A stretch of 64,000 nucleotides of DNA from Ornithinimicrobium sp. INDO-MA30-4 (lineage in GTDB: Bacteria > Actinomycetota > Actinomycetes > Actinomycetales > Dermatophilaceae): NCBI RefSeq assembly GCF_021535045.1, contig NZ_CP091056.1:806001-870000 (forward strand). Reading direction: 5' to 3'. Of this stretch, positions 1-9,572 are shown in pieces (within the stretch, counting starts at the first letter, position 1; each line of letters begins with the position of its first letter). Position numbers and translations under genes: made by a program. The notes beneath the pieces were generated by a model, which had not been told where the DNA came from, made no database searches, and saw only the letters and a program-made list of their open reading frames with translations.

Positions 1-422
1 TGCGCCAGGTGCCGTCTTCGTCGCGCAGCGAGTCAACGCCGACAACCACACATTGCACCCCAAAGCGGCTGCTAACTCCGAGATCAACTCGGGGCGCTGG
101 GTGGCTGGGGTGTTGATCGAGATCTTGTCTGCCCCGGCGTGCAAGACCGCGCGGGCGCTCTCAACGGAGGAGATGCCACCGGCGACACAAAAGGGATGTC
201 GATCTCTTGGGCGACACGGCGGACCCAGTCGATGTCGACGCTTCGGCCTTCCGGGCTGGCGGTGATGTCATAAAACACCAACTCGTCTGCGCCCTCATCC
301 CGATAGCGGGCAGCCAGCTCAACGATGTCGCCCATGTCGATGTGATCGCGAAACTTGGTGCCCTTGACCACGCGTCCATCGCGAACGTCCAAGCACGGGA
401 TGATGCGCCGTGCCACGCTCAT
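1..422 (-). CDS. hisF: HisF, imidazole glycerol phosphate synthase cyclase subunit (partial, runs off left edge)
   Basis: Cyclase half of IGP synthase; with HisH it converts PRFAR plus ammonia into IGP and AICAR. The ATG at 422 overlaps the hisA stop (ATGA). The start reads [15 protein letters not shown], with the catalytic Asp at residue 12 of the (beta-alpha)8 barrel. About 140 residues are visible before the window edge. The frame breaks twice. At 189-192 the run of four A (four T on the coding strand) should be five to give DIPFCVAGG. Near 72 one base is missing; restoring it gives [12 protein letters not shown]. The wording matches gammaproteobacterial HisF. hisI would be expected beyond the edge. 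Confidence 0.95.
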
Positions 423-1176
423 GTGCGCTCCTCTTCGACGGCTTCGGAACGGTGACCCGTCCCTCCAACAACGCCTTACCCAGCACGATTCCGGCGCACC
501 CGACCTTGCGAGCACCACGGACGTCAGCAGCATCGCGGGCACCACCAGAGGCCTGGAAGTGCAAGGACGGGTTTGAATGCGTCAAGTAGGTGTAAAGGTT
601 GGTGTTGGGCCCACTGAGGGTTCCATCGCGACCGATGTCCGTGCAGAGCACGTGTTTGAGCCCAGACTTGGCATAACCAGCCAGCATCGTCGGCAGATCA
701 GTGTCGGAAACGCTGGTCCACCCAGAAACCGGCAGCAACCAGGTGCCCTCTTCGGAGACCTTGGTGTCGAGGGCAACGGTGATGCTTTCGGGGCCAAAGC
801 GCTCAATCCAGCTCATCACTTCGTCAGGCTGGGTGACGGCCATTGAGCCCACCACGACGCGGGTTGCCCCAAGTCGAGCAACCGCTGCACGTCGTCCGCG
901 GATCGCACACCGCCACCGGTCTGGATCTGCAGACCTGTCGAGGTGGCTACTTCTTCCAGCACAGGGCCAGCGGTAGCCGCCAGCCCGCGCGGCATCGAGG
1001 TCAACGAGGTGCAGCCAGCGAGCACCGGCTCGGGCATAACTCTGAGCTACGGCAATCGGCTTGTCGGCATAGCGAGTCTCTTTGTCGTAGTCGCCCTTGT
1101 GTAGGCGCACGACATTCCCGTCCAGCACATCGATGGCGGGATAGACGGTGAACTCTTGGGTGTGGTGGTCTGTCAT
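419..1176 (-). CDS. hisA: HisA, ProFAR isomerase (gammaproteobacterial type)
   Basis: Amadori isomerase of histidine synthesis (ProFAR to PRFAR). Asp16 in YPAIDVLDG and the second Asp in CTDIGRDGT are the catalytic pair. [13 protein letters not shown] and [10 protein letters not shown] are hallmarks of enterobacterial or xanthomonad HisA; they are not the wording of actinobacterial PriA, which also does the TrpF step. There are three one-base gaps. One is near 974. One is at 867-870, where a G run should be one longer to read [11 protein letters not shown]. One is near 446, after which the C-terminus reads EAVEEERT. The start overlaps the hisH stop and the stop overlaps the hisF start (both ATGA), so translation is probably coupled. 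Confidence 0.94.
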
Positions 1177-1773
1177 GACAGGTCCTCAGCTAGGAAATTG
1201 CGCAAGATGCGCGATCCCACATCGGCGGATTTTTCTGGGTGGAATTGTGCGCCCCAGCGTTGGCCGAGCGCACGGCGGCGCTCCATGGCTGGCCATGCTG
1301 GGTCGACAGCAACGTGACGTCACTGACGGGAGCAGCGTAGGAGTGCACAAAGTAGGCACGATCGGTGTCGACAATGCCAGCGGTGAGCGGATCTGACTTG
1401 CGGTGTTGCAGGGTGTTCCAGCCCATGTGCGGCACTCGCGCCGAGGCTGAGGCGGGGATGGCGATGACTTGGCCGGGCAGCAATCCGAGGCAGTCCACCC
1501 CGCCGTCTTCGTCACTGTGCTCAAAGAGCAACTGCATGCCCAGGCATACCCCGAGCAGTGGCTGTTGCACCTCGCGCAAGACGTCGACAAGGCCCAATTC
1601 GTGCAGCCGTGCCATACCGGCAGCAGCAGCCCCGACACCGGGCAAAATGACCGGTCCGCCGACAAGATCTCATCGGCGTTGCTGGTCAGAGACGACTCAG
1701 CGCCAAGACGGGACAAGGCATAACTGACGGAGCCAATGTTGGTGCCACCAGAGTCAACCAGTGCGACCTTCAT
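1173..1773 (-). CDS. hisH: HisH, glutamine amidotransferase subunit of IGP synthase
   Basis: Class I glutaminase that feeds ammonia to HisF. The nucleophile Cys is in LLGVCLGMQLLFE and the catalytic His in FHPEKS. Other conserved text includes RVPHMGWN and AYFVHSYAAPV, the xanthomonad wording. The first break is near 1653: one G missing from GGG, after which RVILPGVGAA is recovered. The second is near 1270, after which RWGAQFHPEKSADVGSRIL follows. The ATG at 1773 directly abuts the hisB TAA, and the TGA overlaps hisA. Confidence 0.94.
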
Positions 1774-2880
1774 TTAGAGCATTCCCTTGGTGCTGGGCAG
1801 GTCGTTGCCAGTGCGTGGCAGAGCCATCCGCAGGGCACGAGCAACGGCTTTGAAGCCAACCTCGACTTGGTGGTGGGTGTTGCCCGGCCCGATGCTCAAG
1901 TGCAGCGTGCATCGCATCGCGTCGGCGAAGGAGCGCCAAAAGTGCTCGACCATCTCGGTGGGCAGGTCGCCGACCTGCTCGCGGTCAAAATCAGCCTCAA
2001 AGACGAAGAATGGACGGCCCGAGAGGTCAAGGGCTGCAGTTGCCTGTGCCTCGTCCATGGGCGCGGTGAAACCGTAGCGGGCAATGCCGCGCTTATCGCC
2101 AAGAGCCGTGCGGATTGCTTCGCCGACGGCAATCGCGACGTCTTCGACGCTGTGGTGCTCGTCGATGTGCAGGTCACCGTGGCAGGACACGATCATGCTG
2201 AAGCCGCCGTGCTTGGCCAACTGGTCAAGCATGTGGTCCAGGAAGCCAACCCCGGTGTCGATCTTGCTGTGACCAGCGCGGTCGAGGTCGACCGTCACAG
2301 TGATAGCCGTCTCGGACGTCTTGCGCTTAATCGTCGCGGTGCGTGGCTCGTTGACCAGTTGGTGCGCGATGGTGTCCCAGTCAACGATCTGCGAGGTGTC
2401 CACCCCGGCTGTCTCCGGGTTCGATGCGGCCACCACGAACGAGCGAATGCCCAGGTTGTCGGCAAACTCGACATCGGTGTGACGGTCACCGACCATGACG
2501 CTGCGGTCCCAATCGACGCTGCGGTCCTTGAGCAGCTCGGTCATCAGTGCCGTGCCGGGCTTGCGGGTGGGCGCGTTCTGCTCCGGGGTGGAGGCATCGA
2601 TCAACACGTCCTTGAAGGTGATGCCCTGGCTCGCGAAGATCTGCATCATCAAGTTGTGCGGGCCGTCGAAGTCAGCCTGCGGGAACGCCTCAGTGCCCAG
2701 GCCGTCTTGGTTGGTCACCATGACGAACTGCCAACCGGCGTCGCGCAACCGCAGCAAAGCCGGGATCGTGCCTTCGACCAGCGACAACTTGTCGTAGGAG
2801 TCGATCTGGAAGTCAGCCGGCTCCTCGATCAGGGTCCCGTCACGGTCAACGAATAGGACGGGGGCTGGAACGGCACTCAT
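1774..2880 (-). CDS. hisB: HisB, bifunctional histidinol-phosphatase / imidazoleglycerol-phosphate dehydratase
   Basis: Two-domain enzyme of 368 residues, intact. Residues 1-165 form a HAD phosphatase: FVDRDGTL nucleophile loop, [11 protein letters not shown], and [10 protein letters not shown] for metal binding. Residues 175-368 form the dehydratase, with [21 protein letters not shown] and THHQVEV manganese motifs. It catalyses steps 7 and 9 of histidine synthesis. Actinobacterial HisB normally has only the dehydratase, so the fusion points to a proteobacterial source. The Cys-His zinc loop of the E. coli phosphatase domain is absent; the loop reads [15 protein letters not shown]. The ATG overlaps the hisC stop. 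Confidence 0.97.
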   Translation of the reverse strand: MSAVPAPVLFVDRDGTLIEEPADFQIDSYDKLSLVEGTIPALLRLRDAGWQFVMVTNQDGLGTEAFPQADFDGPHNLMMQIFASQGITFKDVLIDASTPEQNAPTRKPGTALMTELLKDRSVDWDRSVMVGDRHTDVEFADNLGIRSFVVAASNPETAGVDTSQIVDWDTIAHQLVNEPRTATIKRKTSETAITVTVDLDRAGHSKIDTGVGFLDHMLDQLAKHGGFSMIVSCHGDLHIDEHHSVEDVAIAVGEAIRTALGDKRGIARYGFTAPMDEAQATAALDLSGRPFFVFEADFDREQVGDLPTEMVEHFWRSFADAMRCTLHLSIGPGNTHHQVEVGFKAVARALRMALPRTGNDLPSTKGML

Positions 2881-4010
2881 GTAATCCTCTGCTTGGCTTG
2901 TTCAACGTCAGTCGGCGATATCCACGCACCAGATTCGGTGCAGGCAGCCCGGATGGCTTCAAGGTCGGCGGCGGTGCCGACGGTCACTCGGACCGCGTCC
3001 TGCAACCCGGGCAGGTGACGCATGTCTCGAACTACGATCCCATGGTCAGCCAGCAATCGCAGCAAGGCGTCGGGACCTGTGGACCGCACCAGGACAAAGT
3101 TTGCTTGTCCTGCATAGATCGCGGTGACCGATGAAAGGCCAGCTAAAATCTGTGCCAATTCGCTGCGCAGCTTGATGGTCGTCTGGATTCGCTCCGCCGT
3201 CGCTGCCCTCGCAACTTCGCCGAGCGCCGCGACCGCAATGGCGCGGACTGGCTCTGGGACGGGGTAAGGCGCTTGCACGCGCAAGAGCACCTGCGCAAAC
3301 TGCGGGTGCACGATGCCGGTGCCGACCCGTGCTCCAGCTAGGCCGTGCGCCTTAGACAACGTTCGCAGCACGGCGATGTTGGGCTGGTCGCTGATCTGGT
3401 CGGCCACGCTGGGCTGGTCCGAAAACTCTTGGTATGCCTCGTCCACCACCAGCACTGCGGCGTCACTGAGCTCGGTGGCTAGCCACAACAGATCGGCGGT
3501 CGGGATCACCGAACCGGTGGGATTGCCGGGACTGGCAAGGAAGACGATCTTTGACTTGGTCTCACGCACGGTGTGAGCGATCGCCGCCACGTCGACACTC
3601 CAGCGGTCACCGAGGTCGGTCTGGGGCACATCGTGCACGGGCACACCGTGCAGGCGGGCGCTCACCGCATACATCCCGAAGGTGGGTGAACTGATCACGA
3701 TGCCGTCGGCGCCTGGCAGACACACGGCACGAACGATCACGTCAATGACCTCATCGCTCCCCCGGCCGGTGATCACCATGGCTGGGTTAACGCCGTAGCA
3801 ACTGGCTAAAGCCTCAACGAGATCACGCGGTTGTGGCTGCGGGTAGCGGCGTTGTTGGCCCTCTGGGTCGATGGCGCTTGCGCTGGCTGCTTCGTTGGCG
3901 TTGAGCCAGATGCGCGCCGGTGCGCCAGTGTGGCTGGTACGCGCGGAAGAGTACCCAGCAAAGTCGCGCAGATCTTCGCGCACCAAGGCTGGGGAAAAGT
4001 GGGGCTTCAT
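2877..4010 (-). CDS. hisC: HisC, histidinol-phosphate aminotransferase
   Basis: PLP-dependent class I/II aminotransferase of 377 residues, intact. It converts imidazole-acetol phosphate to histidinol phosphate. IWLNANE near residue 35, the [10 protein letters not shown] motif, SPGNPTG, and the PLP lysine in [13 protein letters not shown] are all visible. RYPQPQP followed by VEALAS is the proteobacterial wording. The start overlaps the hisD stop (ATGA) and the stop overlaps hisB, so it is a tightly coupled cistron. Confidence 0.96.
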   Translation of the reverse strand: MKPHFSPALVREDLRDFAGYSSARTSHTGAPARIWLNANEAASASAIDPEGQQRRYPQPQPRDLVEALASCYGVNPAMVITGRGSDEVIDVIVRAVCLPGADGIVISSPTFGMYAVSARLHGVPVHDVPQTDLGDRWSVDVAAIAHTVRETKSKIVFLASPGNPTGSVIPTADLLWLATELSDAAVLVVDEAYQEFSDQPSVADQISDQPNIAVLRTLSKAHGLAGARVGTGIVHPQFAQVLLRVQAPYPVPEPVRAIAVAALGEVARAATAERIQTTIKLRSELAQILAGLSSVTAIYAGQANFVLVRSTGPDALLRLLADHGIVVRDMRHLPGLQDAVRVTVGTAADLEAIRAACTESGAWISPTDVEQAKQRIT

Positions 4011-5311
4011 GACTCAGACTCAAGCCGGGCTAGACGCTTGGTGACAGCGCGTTGGTGGGCGTGCAACTGCTCTGCCTCGGAGAGTTCAACAGCACACGGT
4101 CCGACTTCCTGCAGACCAGCGGGAGTCACCGACTGCACCGTCATCGCGATCTGGAAACTCGCCACATTGACGCCGCCGGTGTAGCGAGCAGCCCCTGCGG
4201 TGGGCAGCACGTGGTTGGTGCCGCTGCAGTAGTCGCCCAGCGTCTCGGGAGCCCAATCACCCAGGAAGACCGAGCCCGCGGTGCGGACATGAGCCAACCA
4301 GTCACGCGGCTCGCGCAGCGACAAAATCAAGTGTTCGGGGCCGTACTCATTGCTGATCTCGAAGGCCTGCGCCAAGTCGCGCGTCACAATGACACGGCTG
4401 CTGGCCAGGGCCTTGCGTGCGATATCGGCTCGCGGCAACTCCTCCACCTGCGTCAAAACCTCATCGATAACTGCGCCAGCCAGGTCGTCATCGTTGGTAA
4501 ACAAGATGACCTGGGAGTCGGGGCCGTGTTCGGCTTGGCTGAGCAGGTCGGCGGCAACAAACTCAGCAGTTGCTCCAGCGTCAGCAATGACCACGACTTC
4601 GCTGGGGCCCGCAGGCATGTCAATGCCGGGGCCGCCTTCAGCAGTGCTCACCTGACGCTTGGCCTCGGTGACCCAGGCGTTGCCGGGGCCATAGATCTTG
4701 TCGCAGCGCGGGACCGTCTCGGTGCCATAGGCCAACGCGGCGATAGCTTGTGCGCCACCAGCCACCACGATCTCGGTGATGCCACACTCAGCGGCTGCAG
4801 CCAGGACGGCTGCGTCGGGTGCACCGCAGGGACCGGGAGGAGTGATCAACACGACCTCGGGGCAACCAGCCAACTGGGCCGGGATGCCGAGCATCAGAGC
4901 GGTTGAGGGCAACGGAGCCGAGCCAGCTGGCACATACAAACCAACCCTCGGGATCGGCCGAACGACGCGCTCACACCACGCCGGGAGCCGTCTCAACGGC
5001 GTAGTCCTTAACCATGCCAGCCTCGTGGAATGTGCGGATCCGTCCAGCAGCCTCGGTGATCGCGGCCCGCAACTCTGGGCGCAGCGACTCAATCGCGGCC
5101 ACACCTCGTCAGCGCTGACACTCAGCGACTCACGGCGCACACCGTCAAAGCGCTCGGTCAGATCACGGACGGCGGCGTCGCCACCGGTCTTCACCAATAC
5201 CAAGGTTTGCTCAACCGAAGAACGCACTTCTGGTCCGGCGGCTACCGTGCCGCGAGCGATGGCCGCACTCTGGGCTGCGCTGTCCAACTCGTTCCACTTC
5301 ACCACGTTCAC
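4007..5311 (-). CDS. hisD: HisD, histidinol dehydrogenase
   Basis: Zinc- and NAD-dependent oxidation of L-histidinol to L-histidine, the last two steps of the pathway. A GTG at 5311 overlaps the hisG stop (GTGA) and gives [11 protein letters not shown] prefer it to starts further upstream, which lie inside hisG. Conserved blocks are [49 protein letters not shown], the general-base pair in [10 protein letters not shown], and GTNHVLPT. Two single-base gaps near 5113 and 4975 shift about 45 residues; in the other frame these read [20 protein letters not shown], as expected for HisD. Confidence 0.95.
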   Translation of the reverse strand: MNVVKWNELDSAAQSAAIARGTVAAGPEVRSSVEQTLVLVKTGGDAAVRDLTERFDGVRRESLSVSADEVWPRLSRCAQSCGPRSPRLLDGSAHSTRLAWLRTTPLRRLPAWCERVVRPIPRVGLYVPAGSAPLPSTALMLGIPAQLAGCPEVVLITPPGPCGAPDAAVLAAAAECGITEIVVAGGAQAIAALAYGTETVPRCDKIYGPGNAWVTEAKRQVSTAEGGPGIDMPAGPSEVVVIADAGATAEFVAADLLSQAEHGPDSQVILFTNDDDLAGAVIDEVLTQVEELPRADIARKALASSRVIVTRDLAQAFEISNEYGPEHLILSLREPRDWLAHVRTAGSVFLGDWAPETLGDYCSGTNHVLPTAGAARYTGGVNVASFQIAMTVQSVTPAGLQEVGPCAVELSEAEQLHAHQRAVTKRLARLESES

Positions 5312-6216
5312 GCCAACATTCCTTCCACCGGGAGCACCATGATCTGGCGGGCTCCGGCACGCTTCAACTCTTCTAATTGCTGCCACGGCACAGCGGCGTG
5401 ACACAGCATTTGCACGCTGACCTCGTCGCTCCCCTCAATGCCCATGATCGTGGGCTCGTGGCCGTCGGGCAGCTTGGTCAGCACTTCGGACATTTGCTCG
5501 CGAGCCGAGCGCAGCATCAGCAGGCGCGTTTCTTTGAGGCGCATCGCACCATCAAGACGGCGCAGCAGCAACTCAACCAACTCGCCACGGGCACCCTCAG
5601 GTGGGGTTCCTGAGCCAGCCAAGACGGCCTCTGAGTGCAACAGGGTCTGGACCGGCTTGAGTTGGTTGGCTACCAACGTGCCACCGGACTGCACCAGGTC
5701 ACAGATGGCTTCGGCTTGACCCAATCGTGGGGCGATCTCTACCGACCCAGCCAAAGTCACGACGTCAGCCTTGACCTGCTGGTCCTTGAGCCACTTACCC
5801 AAAATCTGGGGGTATGACGTGGCGATGCGCAAGCCTTCAAGGTCCTCTGGGCCACTCCACTCCTGGTCCTCGCTAATCGCGATATCCAGGCGGCAGGCAC
5901 CCCAGCCCAACTCGCGGAACTCGCGCAGGTCGCTGGAGGCACCGGCGGCTTCACGCTCGAGGCCATGCTCAACGAGCACGTTGCGCCCGACAATGCCCAG
6001 GTCGCACACGCCGTCGGCGATGAGACCGGGGATGTCGTCATCGCGCACCAGGAGCAGGTCAACCGGCAGCGATTCGCCATAGCAAAACAGCTTGTCGCGG
6101 CTCTCACGCCAGGTGAGGCCAATGGCAGCCAACAAGTCACGGGCCGGCTGGGAGAGTCGCCCGGACTTTTGGATGGCTACGCGCAGGCGGTCGCGCGTCA
6201 CGGCTGGGGGTGTCAT
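5308..6216 (-). CDS. hisG: HisG, ATP phosphoribosyltransferase (long, gammaproteobacterial form)
   Basis: First and feedback-controlled enzyme of histidine synthesis; joins ATP and PRPP. About 302 residues and intact, with the C-terminal regulatory domain, so it is the long homo-oligomeric form that needs no HisZ. RLRVAIQKSGRLS, VRDDDIPGLIADGV, RIATSYPQILGKW and GSVEIAPRLGQAEAICDLV track enterobacterial HisG. They are unlike the actinobacterial form, which begins LRVAVPNKG. The ATG at 6216 is chosen because it puts the first strand at the usual distance; a TTG precedes it. Confidence 0.96.
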   Translation of the reverse strand: MTPPAVTRDRLRVAIQKSGRLSQPARDLLAAIGLTWRESRDKLFCYGESLPVDLLLVRDDDIPGLIADGVCDLGIVGRNVLVEHGLEREAAGASSDLREFRELGWGACRLDIAISEDQEWSGPEDLEGLRIATSYPQILGKWLKDQQVKADVVTLAGSVEIAPRLGQAEAICDLVQSGGTLVANQLKPVQTLLHSEAVLAGSGTPPEGARGELVELLLRRLDGAMRLKETRLLMLRSAREQMSEVLTKLPDGHEPTIMGIEGSDEVSVQMLCHAAVPWQQLEELKRAGARQIMVLPVEGMLA

Positions 6217-6264
6217 CAAAAACCTTTGCGTTCTCAGTGTGGTGCAAGCGGTGTGGTGTTGGGC

Positions 6265-6564
6265 TTAAGCGGTTGGCCGGCGATGAGCCAAGCCAGCGGC
6301 GTAGCCACCCGTGCCATGATCCAGACAGCGGGCGACCCGCCCGATGGTGGTGACACTGACGCCGGTCTGATCGTGGATAGCCCGATAGGACATCCCGTCT
6401 GCCAGCAATGGGACGACTGCCCAACGGTCAACGAGTGCTTCCACTTCAGCGGGGGTGCACAGGTCAATCAAAAATCGTGCGATGAGGTCAGGATCGGTGA
6501 TCGCGGCCAACACCTGAGCGACATCCGTCATCGCAACATCTTCAGTGCTCGTGCGCCGCTTCAT
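6265..6564 (-). CDS. TrpR/YerC-family repressor, likely regulator of the his operon
   Basis: A 99-residue all-helical DNA-binding protein. DLCTPAEVEALVDRW followed by VVPLLADGMSYRAIHDQTG and the recognition helix VSVTTIGRVARCLDHGTGGY is the TrpR/YerC pattern. Xanthomonads carry such a gene at the head of their his operon, where it is thought to act as a histidine repressor. Here it lies 48 bp upstream of hisG in the same direction, so it is probably the first cistron. A dyad in its own upstream gap (6621-6638) is the obvious candidate target. The corepressor is not visible from sequence. Confidence 0.85.
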   Translation of the reverse strand: MKRRTSTEDVAMTDVAQVLAAITDPDLIARFLIDLCTPAEVEALVDRWAVVPLLADGMSYRAIHDQTGVSVTTIGRVARCLDHGTGGYAAGLAHRRPTA

Positions 6565-6620
6565 TTGCCTGCCTCGCTCTAGTTCATAGGTGGGAGGCCG
6601 AAGCCCGCCTGTGCATTAAC

Positions 6621-6638
6621 GTGATAACACGCTAACAC
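6621..6638. promoter_or_regulatory. Dyad, candidate operator of the TrpR-like his regulator
   Basis: GTGATAACACGCTAACAC is an imperfect palindrome (GTGnTAnCnnGnTAnCAC, 12 of 18 positions symmetric). It sits in the 84-bp gap between the hisS stop and the regulator start and overlaps a direct repeat AACACGCT. Position and length suit a TrpR-family operator. No binding evidence exists, so the link is inference. Confidence 0.5.
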
Positions 6639-6648
6639 GCTATGACAG

Positions 6649-8052
6649 TCAGTCGGAAACCGAGTCGGGCGAGATGAGCGGTTGGGCGATCTCGACACGC
6701 AGCGCCCGAGCAATGTCAGCGCGATCGACCGTGAACTGCGCGCCTCGGCGCAGGTCCTTGACGGTGACATTGCCTTGCTCCAACTCGTTGCCGCCGAGCA
6801 TGGCAACGAAACGGATCCCGGCTCGGTCTGCGTATTTGAGTTGCTTGGCCAACTTGGTGCTGTCGAGGACAACCTCAGTGTTGATGCCAGCGTGCCGCAG
6901 CGTGGTCGCTAGGGCCAGCGCTTCCTCGGCAAACTCTGGGGCAACCTGCGGGACGAGGACCTGCACGGTGCTGTCGGCTGCATTGACCAAACCTGCTTCA
7001 CGCAACTGCCAAAAGAGTCGCGTGAGGCCAATGGAGATGCCGACACCGGGCAACCTGGACTTCGAATAGTGACCGGCCAGATCGTCATACCGACCACCGG
7101 AGCAGATTGAGCCAATGCCGGGGTGGTCATCAAGCGTCGTTTCGTAAACCGTGCCGGTGTAGTAGTCGAGTCCGCGAGCGATCGAGAGGTTCAGCCGGTA
7201 GTCGGCCTCGGGAACACCCATGGCCTTGACCAGTCGGAACACTTCGCGCAACTCATCTACGCCTTGCGCCAGCGACTCGCTGCCAGCGCTCTGCTCAACA
7301 ACTCGGTCCAGCAGGGCGATGGCGTCATCGTGTGACGTGCTGCGGGCCGCCACGAAGTCCAAGACATTTGCTGCCGCGTCCGCGCTCAGGCCCAACTCTT
7401 GGATCGAGTTAGAGACGAACTCAGCGCCGCGCTTGTCGAGTTTGTCGACCTCGCGCAACACGGCGGCTTGGTTATCGGCGTCGGTGACGCCGAGGTCTTC
7501 AAAGAAGCCGCGCATCAACTTGCGGTTGTTCAACTGAATGGTGAACGCGCCGATGTCGAGGTCGTTAAAGATCGAGTGAATGATGGCCGGGCACTCCGCA
7601 TCGTGCCGGACGCTCAACGCATCCTTGCCAATAATGTCGACATCGCACTGATAAAACTCGCGGAAGCGTCCGCGCTGTGGACGCTCACCTCGGTAGACCC
7701 GCTGCATCTGGTAGCGACGGAACGGGAACGTCAACCGGTGCTCGTGCTGAGCGACATACCGCGCCAAGGGCACCGTCAGGTCGAACCGCAGCGCTAGCTC
7801 GGGAAGTTTGTCGTCATCGCTCTTGGCAGCCTTTTGCAGACTGCCAGTGGACTGGACAAAGTAGACCTGGTTTTCGGTCTCTCCCCCATTTTTGGTCAGC
7901 AAAACATCGCTGACTTCAAAGGCGGGCGTTTCAATGGGCAAGAAGCCAAACCGCTCATAGCCCGAGCGGATCGTGTCCAACATCCGTTGAAAGGCGATCT
8001 GCTCCGAGGGCAGCAGTTCCAGGGTTCCTGACGGGGTCCGGGGCGTGATCAC
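6649..8052 (-). CDS. hisS: HisS, histidyl-tRNA synthetase (xanthomonad-like)
   Basis: Class II synthetase of 467 residues, intact, charging tRNA-His. Motif 2 region [20 protein letters not shown], histidine-binding [11 protein letters not shown] and motif 3 [12 protein letters not shown] are present, followed by the anticodon-binding domain. [20 protein letters not shown] and [19 protein letters not shown] are wording I know from xanthomonad HisS; actinobacterial HisS is shorter and worded differently. The GTG start overlaps the stop of the preceding metallo-hydrolase (GTGA). The MBL-hisS order is the normal actinobacterial one, so a foreign enzyme may occupy the native slot. Confidence 0.95.
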   Translation of the reverse strand: MITPRTPSGTLELLPSEQIAFQRMLDTIRSGYERFGFLPIETPAFEVSDVLLTKNGGETENQVYFVQSTGSLQKAAKSDDDKLPELALRFDLTVPLARYVAQHEHRLTFPFRRYQMQRVYRGERPQRGRFREFYQCDVDIIGKDALSVRHDAECPAIIHSIFNDLDIGAFTIQLNNRKLMRGFFEDLGVTDADNQAAVLREVDKLDKRGAEFVSNSIQELGLSADAAANVLDFVAARSTSHDDAIALLDRVVEQSAGSESLAQGVDELREVFRLVKAMGVPEADYRLNLSIARGLDYYTGTVYETTLDDHPGIGSICSGGRYDDLAGHYSKSRLPGVGISIGLTRLFWQLREAGLVNAADSTVQVLVPQVAPEFAEEALALATTLRHAGINTEVVLDSTKLAKQLKYADRAGIRFVAMLGGNELEQGNVTVKDLRRGAQFTVDRADIARALRVEIAQPLISPDSVSD

Positions 8053-8749
8053 AGGGGCGAGTCTAACTGCGTGAGGTAGGGGTTAGTGCTTCGCTCGCGC
8101 CCGATCGTGGTGGCCGGCCCGTGTCCGGGCAAGACCAGCGCAGAATCAGATAGTGGCAACACGACATCACGCAGAGATCGCTGCATAGAGGCACCATCAC
8201 CGCCGGGAAGGTCTGTGCGACCAATCGACCCGGCAAACAAGACGTCGCCAGAAAACACCGTCTGATCAAGGACGTCAGGTATGCCGACCGGCACCCCTGA
8301 ACGGAAAACATCACCGAGCCTTCGGTGTGCCCAGGCGCCGCCAGCAGACCGATAGTGAGCCCGGCGATCTCCAACTGGCCCGCAGAGGCCAGGTCAACCA
8401 CGTCCGTGGGCTCCTGCCATACATGGTCCACACCGAATTGACGCTCCAACATTTCGACCATGCCCGGACCCAGGGATGTCTTTGGATCGGCGAGCCGATA
8501 TCGGTCGTCGGGGTGGATGTGCACGGCCATACCTGGCGAGCACAATGGCGTCACCGAGGCGATGTGGTCGTAGTGACCGTGGGTCAACAAGATCGCGGCT
8601 GGTCGCAGACCTTCTGCGGCCAAGACCTCACGGACTTGGTCGGCAACTCCAAACCCGGGGTCGACGATGAGCGCCTCTTCGCCGGGGCCCGCAGCCACGA
8701 CGTAACACTGGGTGCCAAAGGCGGATGCGGTCACAGATCGAACGAACAT
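8049..8749 (-). CDS. Metallo-beta-lactamase-fold hydrolase (glyoxalase II-like)
   Basis: Conserved actinobacterial hydrolase found beside hisS. The metal site THGHYDHI lies near residue 70; further ligands are in [27 protein letters not shown] and VLPGHGP. The substrate is unknown; thioesters such as S-lactoylglutathione analogues are typical of the family. A frame break lies near 8297. I choose the ATG at 8749 ([18 protein letters not shown]), which matches where the family begins. The stop overlaps hisS. Confidence 0.85.
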
Positions 8750-8858
8750 TTGATGAAGCCTAGTCGTATCCAATTCGTCATCCTGTCGTGACCAATAGCG
8801 CAGATTGCGTACTTACGCTGGCCTTCCAACCCATTCCTACCCTCCTGGAGGCTCGCTC

Positions 8859-9572
8859 ATGTTGCCCCGACGCCGATCCTTGGCGCCCTGGTCCGCTGCA
8901 GTCTTCCTGGGACTTGCTGCCTGCAGCGCCACAACTGATGGAAACGAGACCGCACTCGGCACAGATGACTCGTCCAGCACCGGCTCGGTCTCCTGCGATG
9001 AGGCTCCCCCAGTGCCCAGCGATGCACCCAGCTTTACGCCTGTTGACCTGCCGACGCCCACCACCTCAGAATCCATGACGGCCACCATCCAGACCAACTG
9101 CGGCGACATCACCGTCGAGCTGGAGGCCTCGGCTGCACCTCAGACCGTGGCCTCTTTCGACTTCCTGGCCACTCAGGGCTACTGGGCTGACAGCCCATGT
9201 CACCGATTGGCCTCCGGCTCGATCCATGTTTTGCAATGTGGCGACCCGACCGGAACTGGCCGCGGCGGCCCTGGGTATACGTTCGGCTTGGAGAACGCTC
9301 CCGACAACGACACCTACCCACGCGGCACGGTGGCCATGGCGCGAACCAGCGACCCAGACACCAACGGCGGACAGTTTTTCTTCGTGACACGCGAGTCGAC
9401 GATCAACGGGGATACGGGCGGGTACACGATCTTCGGTAAGGTCACGGGTGGAATGGATGTTGTCGATTATGTGGCCAATGAAGGTATCGATGGCGGCGGC
9501 GGAGACGGAGTCCCCTCGCAGCCCATCAGTATCTTGAATGTCACCGTTGAGGAAGAGGCGTCAGAGACGTGA
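8859..9572 (+). CDS. Cyclophilin-type peptidyl-prolyl isomerase, lipoprotein
   Basis: Exported prolyl isomerase of about 237 residues. The signal peptide ends in the lipobox LAAC (Cys near residue 22), so it is membrane-anchored outside the cell. A Thr/Ser-rich linker follows, then a cyclophilin domain with GDITVELEASAAPQTVASF, FHR replaced by CHR, and GGQFFFVT. A GGAG Shine-Dalgarno sits 8-9 bases before the ATG. The stop overlaps the next start (GTGA). It lies divergently from the hydrolase-hisS pair. Confidence 0.9.
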   Translation: MLPRRRSLAPWSAAVFLGLAACSATTDGNETALGTDDSSSTGSVSCDEAPPVPSDAPSFTPVDLPTPTTSESMTATIQTNCGDITVELEASAAPQTVASFDFLATQGYWADSPCHRLASGSIHVLQCGDPTGTGRGGPGYTFGLENAPDNDTYPRGTVAMARTSDPDTNGGQFFFVTRESTINGDTGGYTIFGKVTGGMDVVDYVANEGIDGGGGDGVPSQPISILNVTVEEEASET

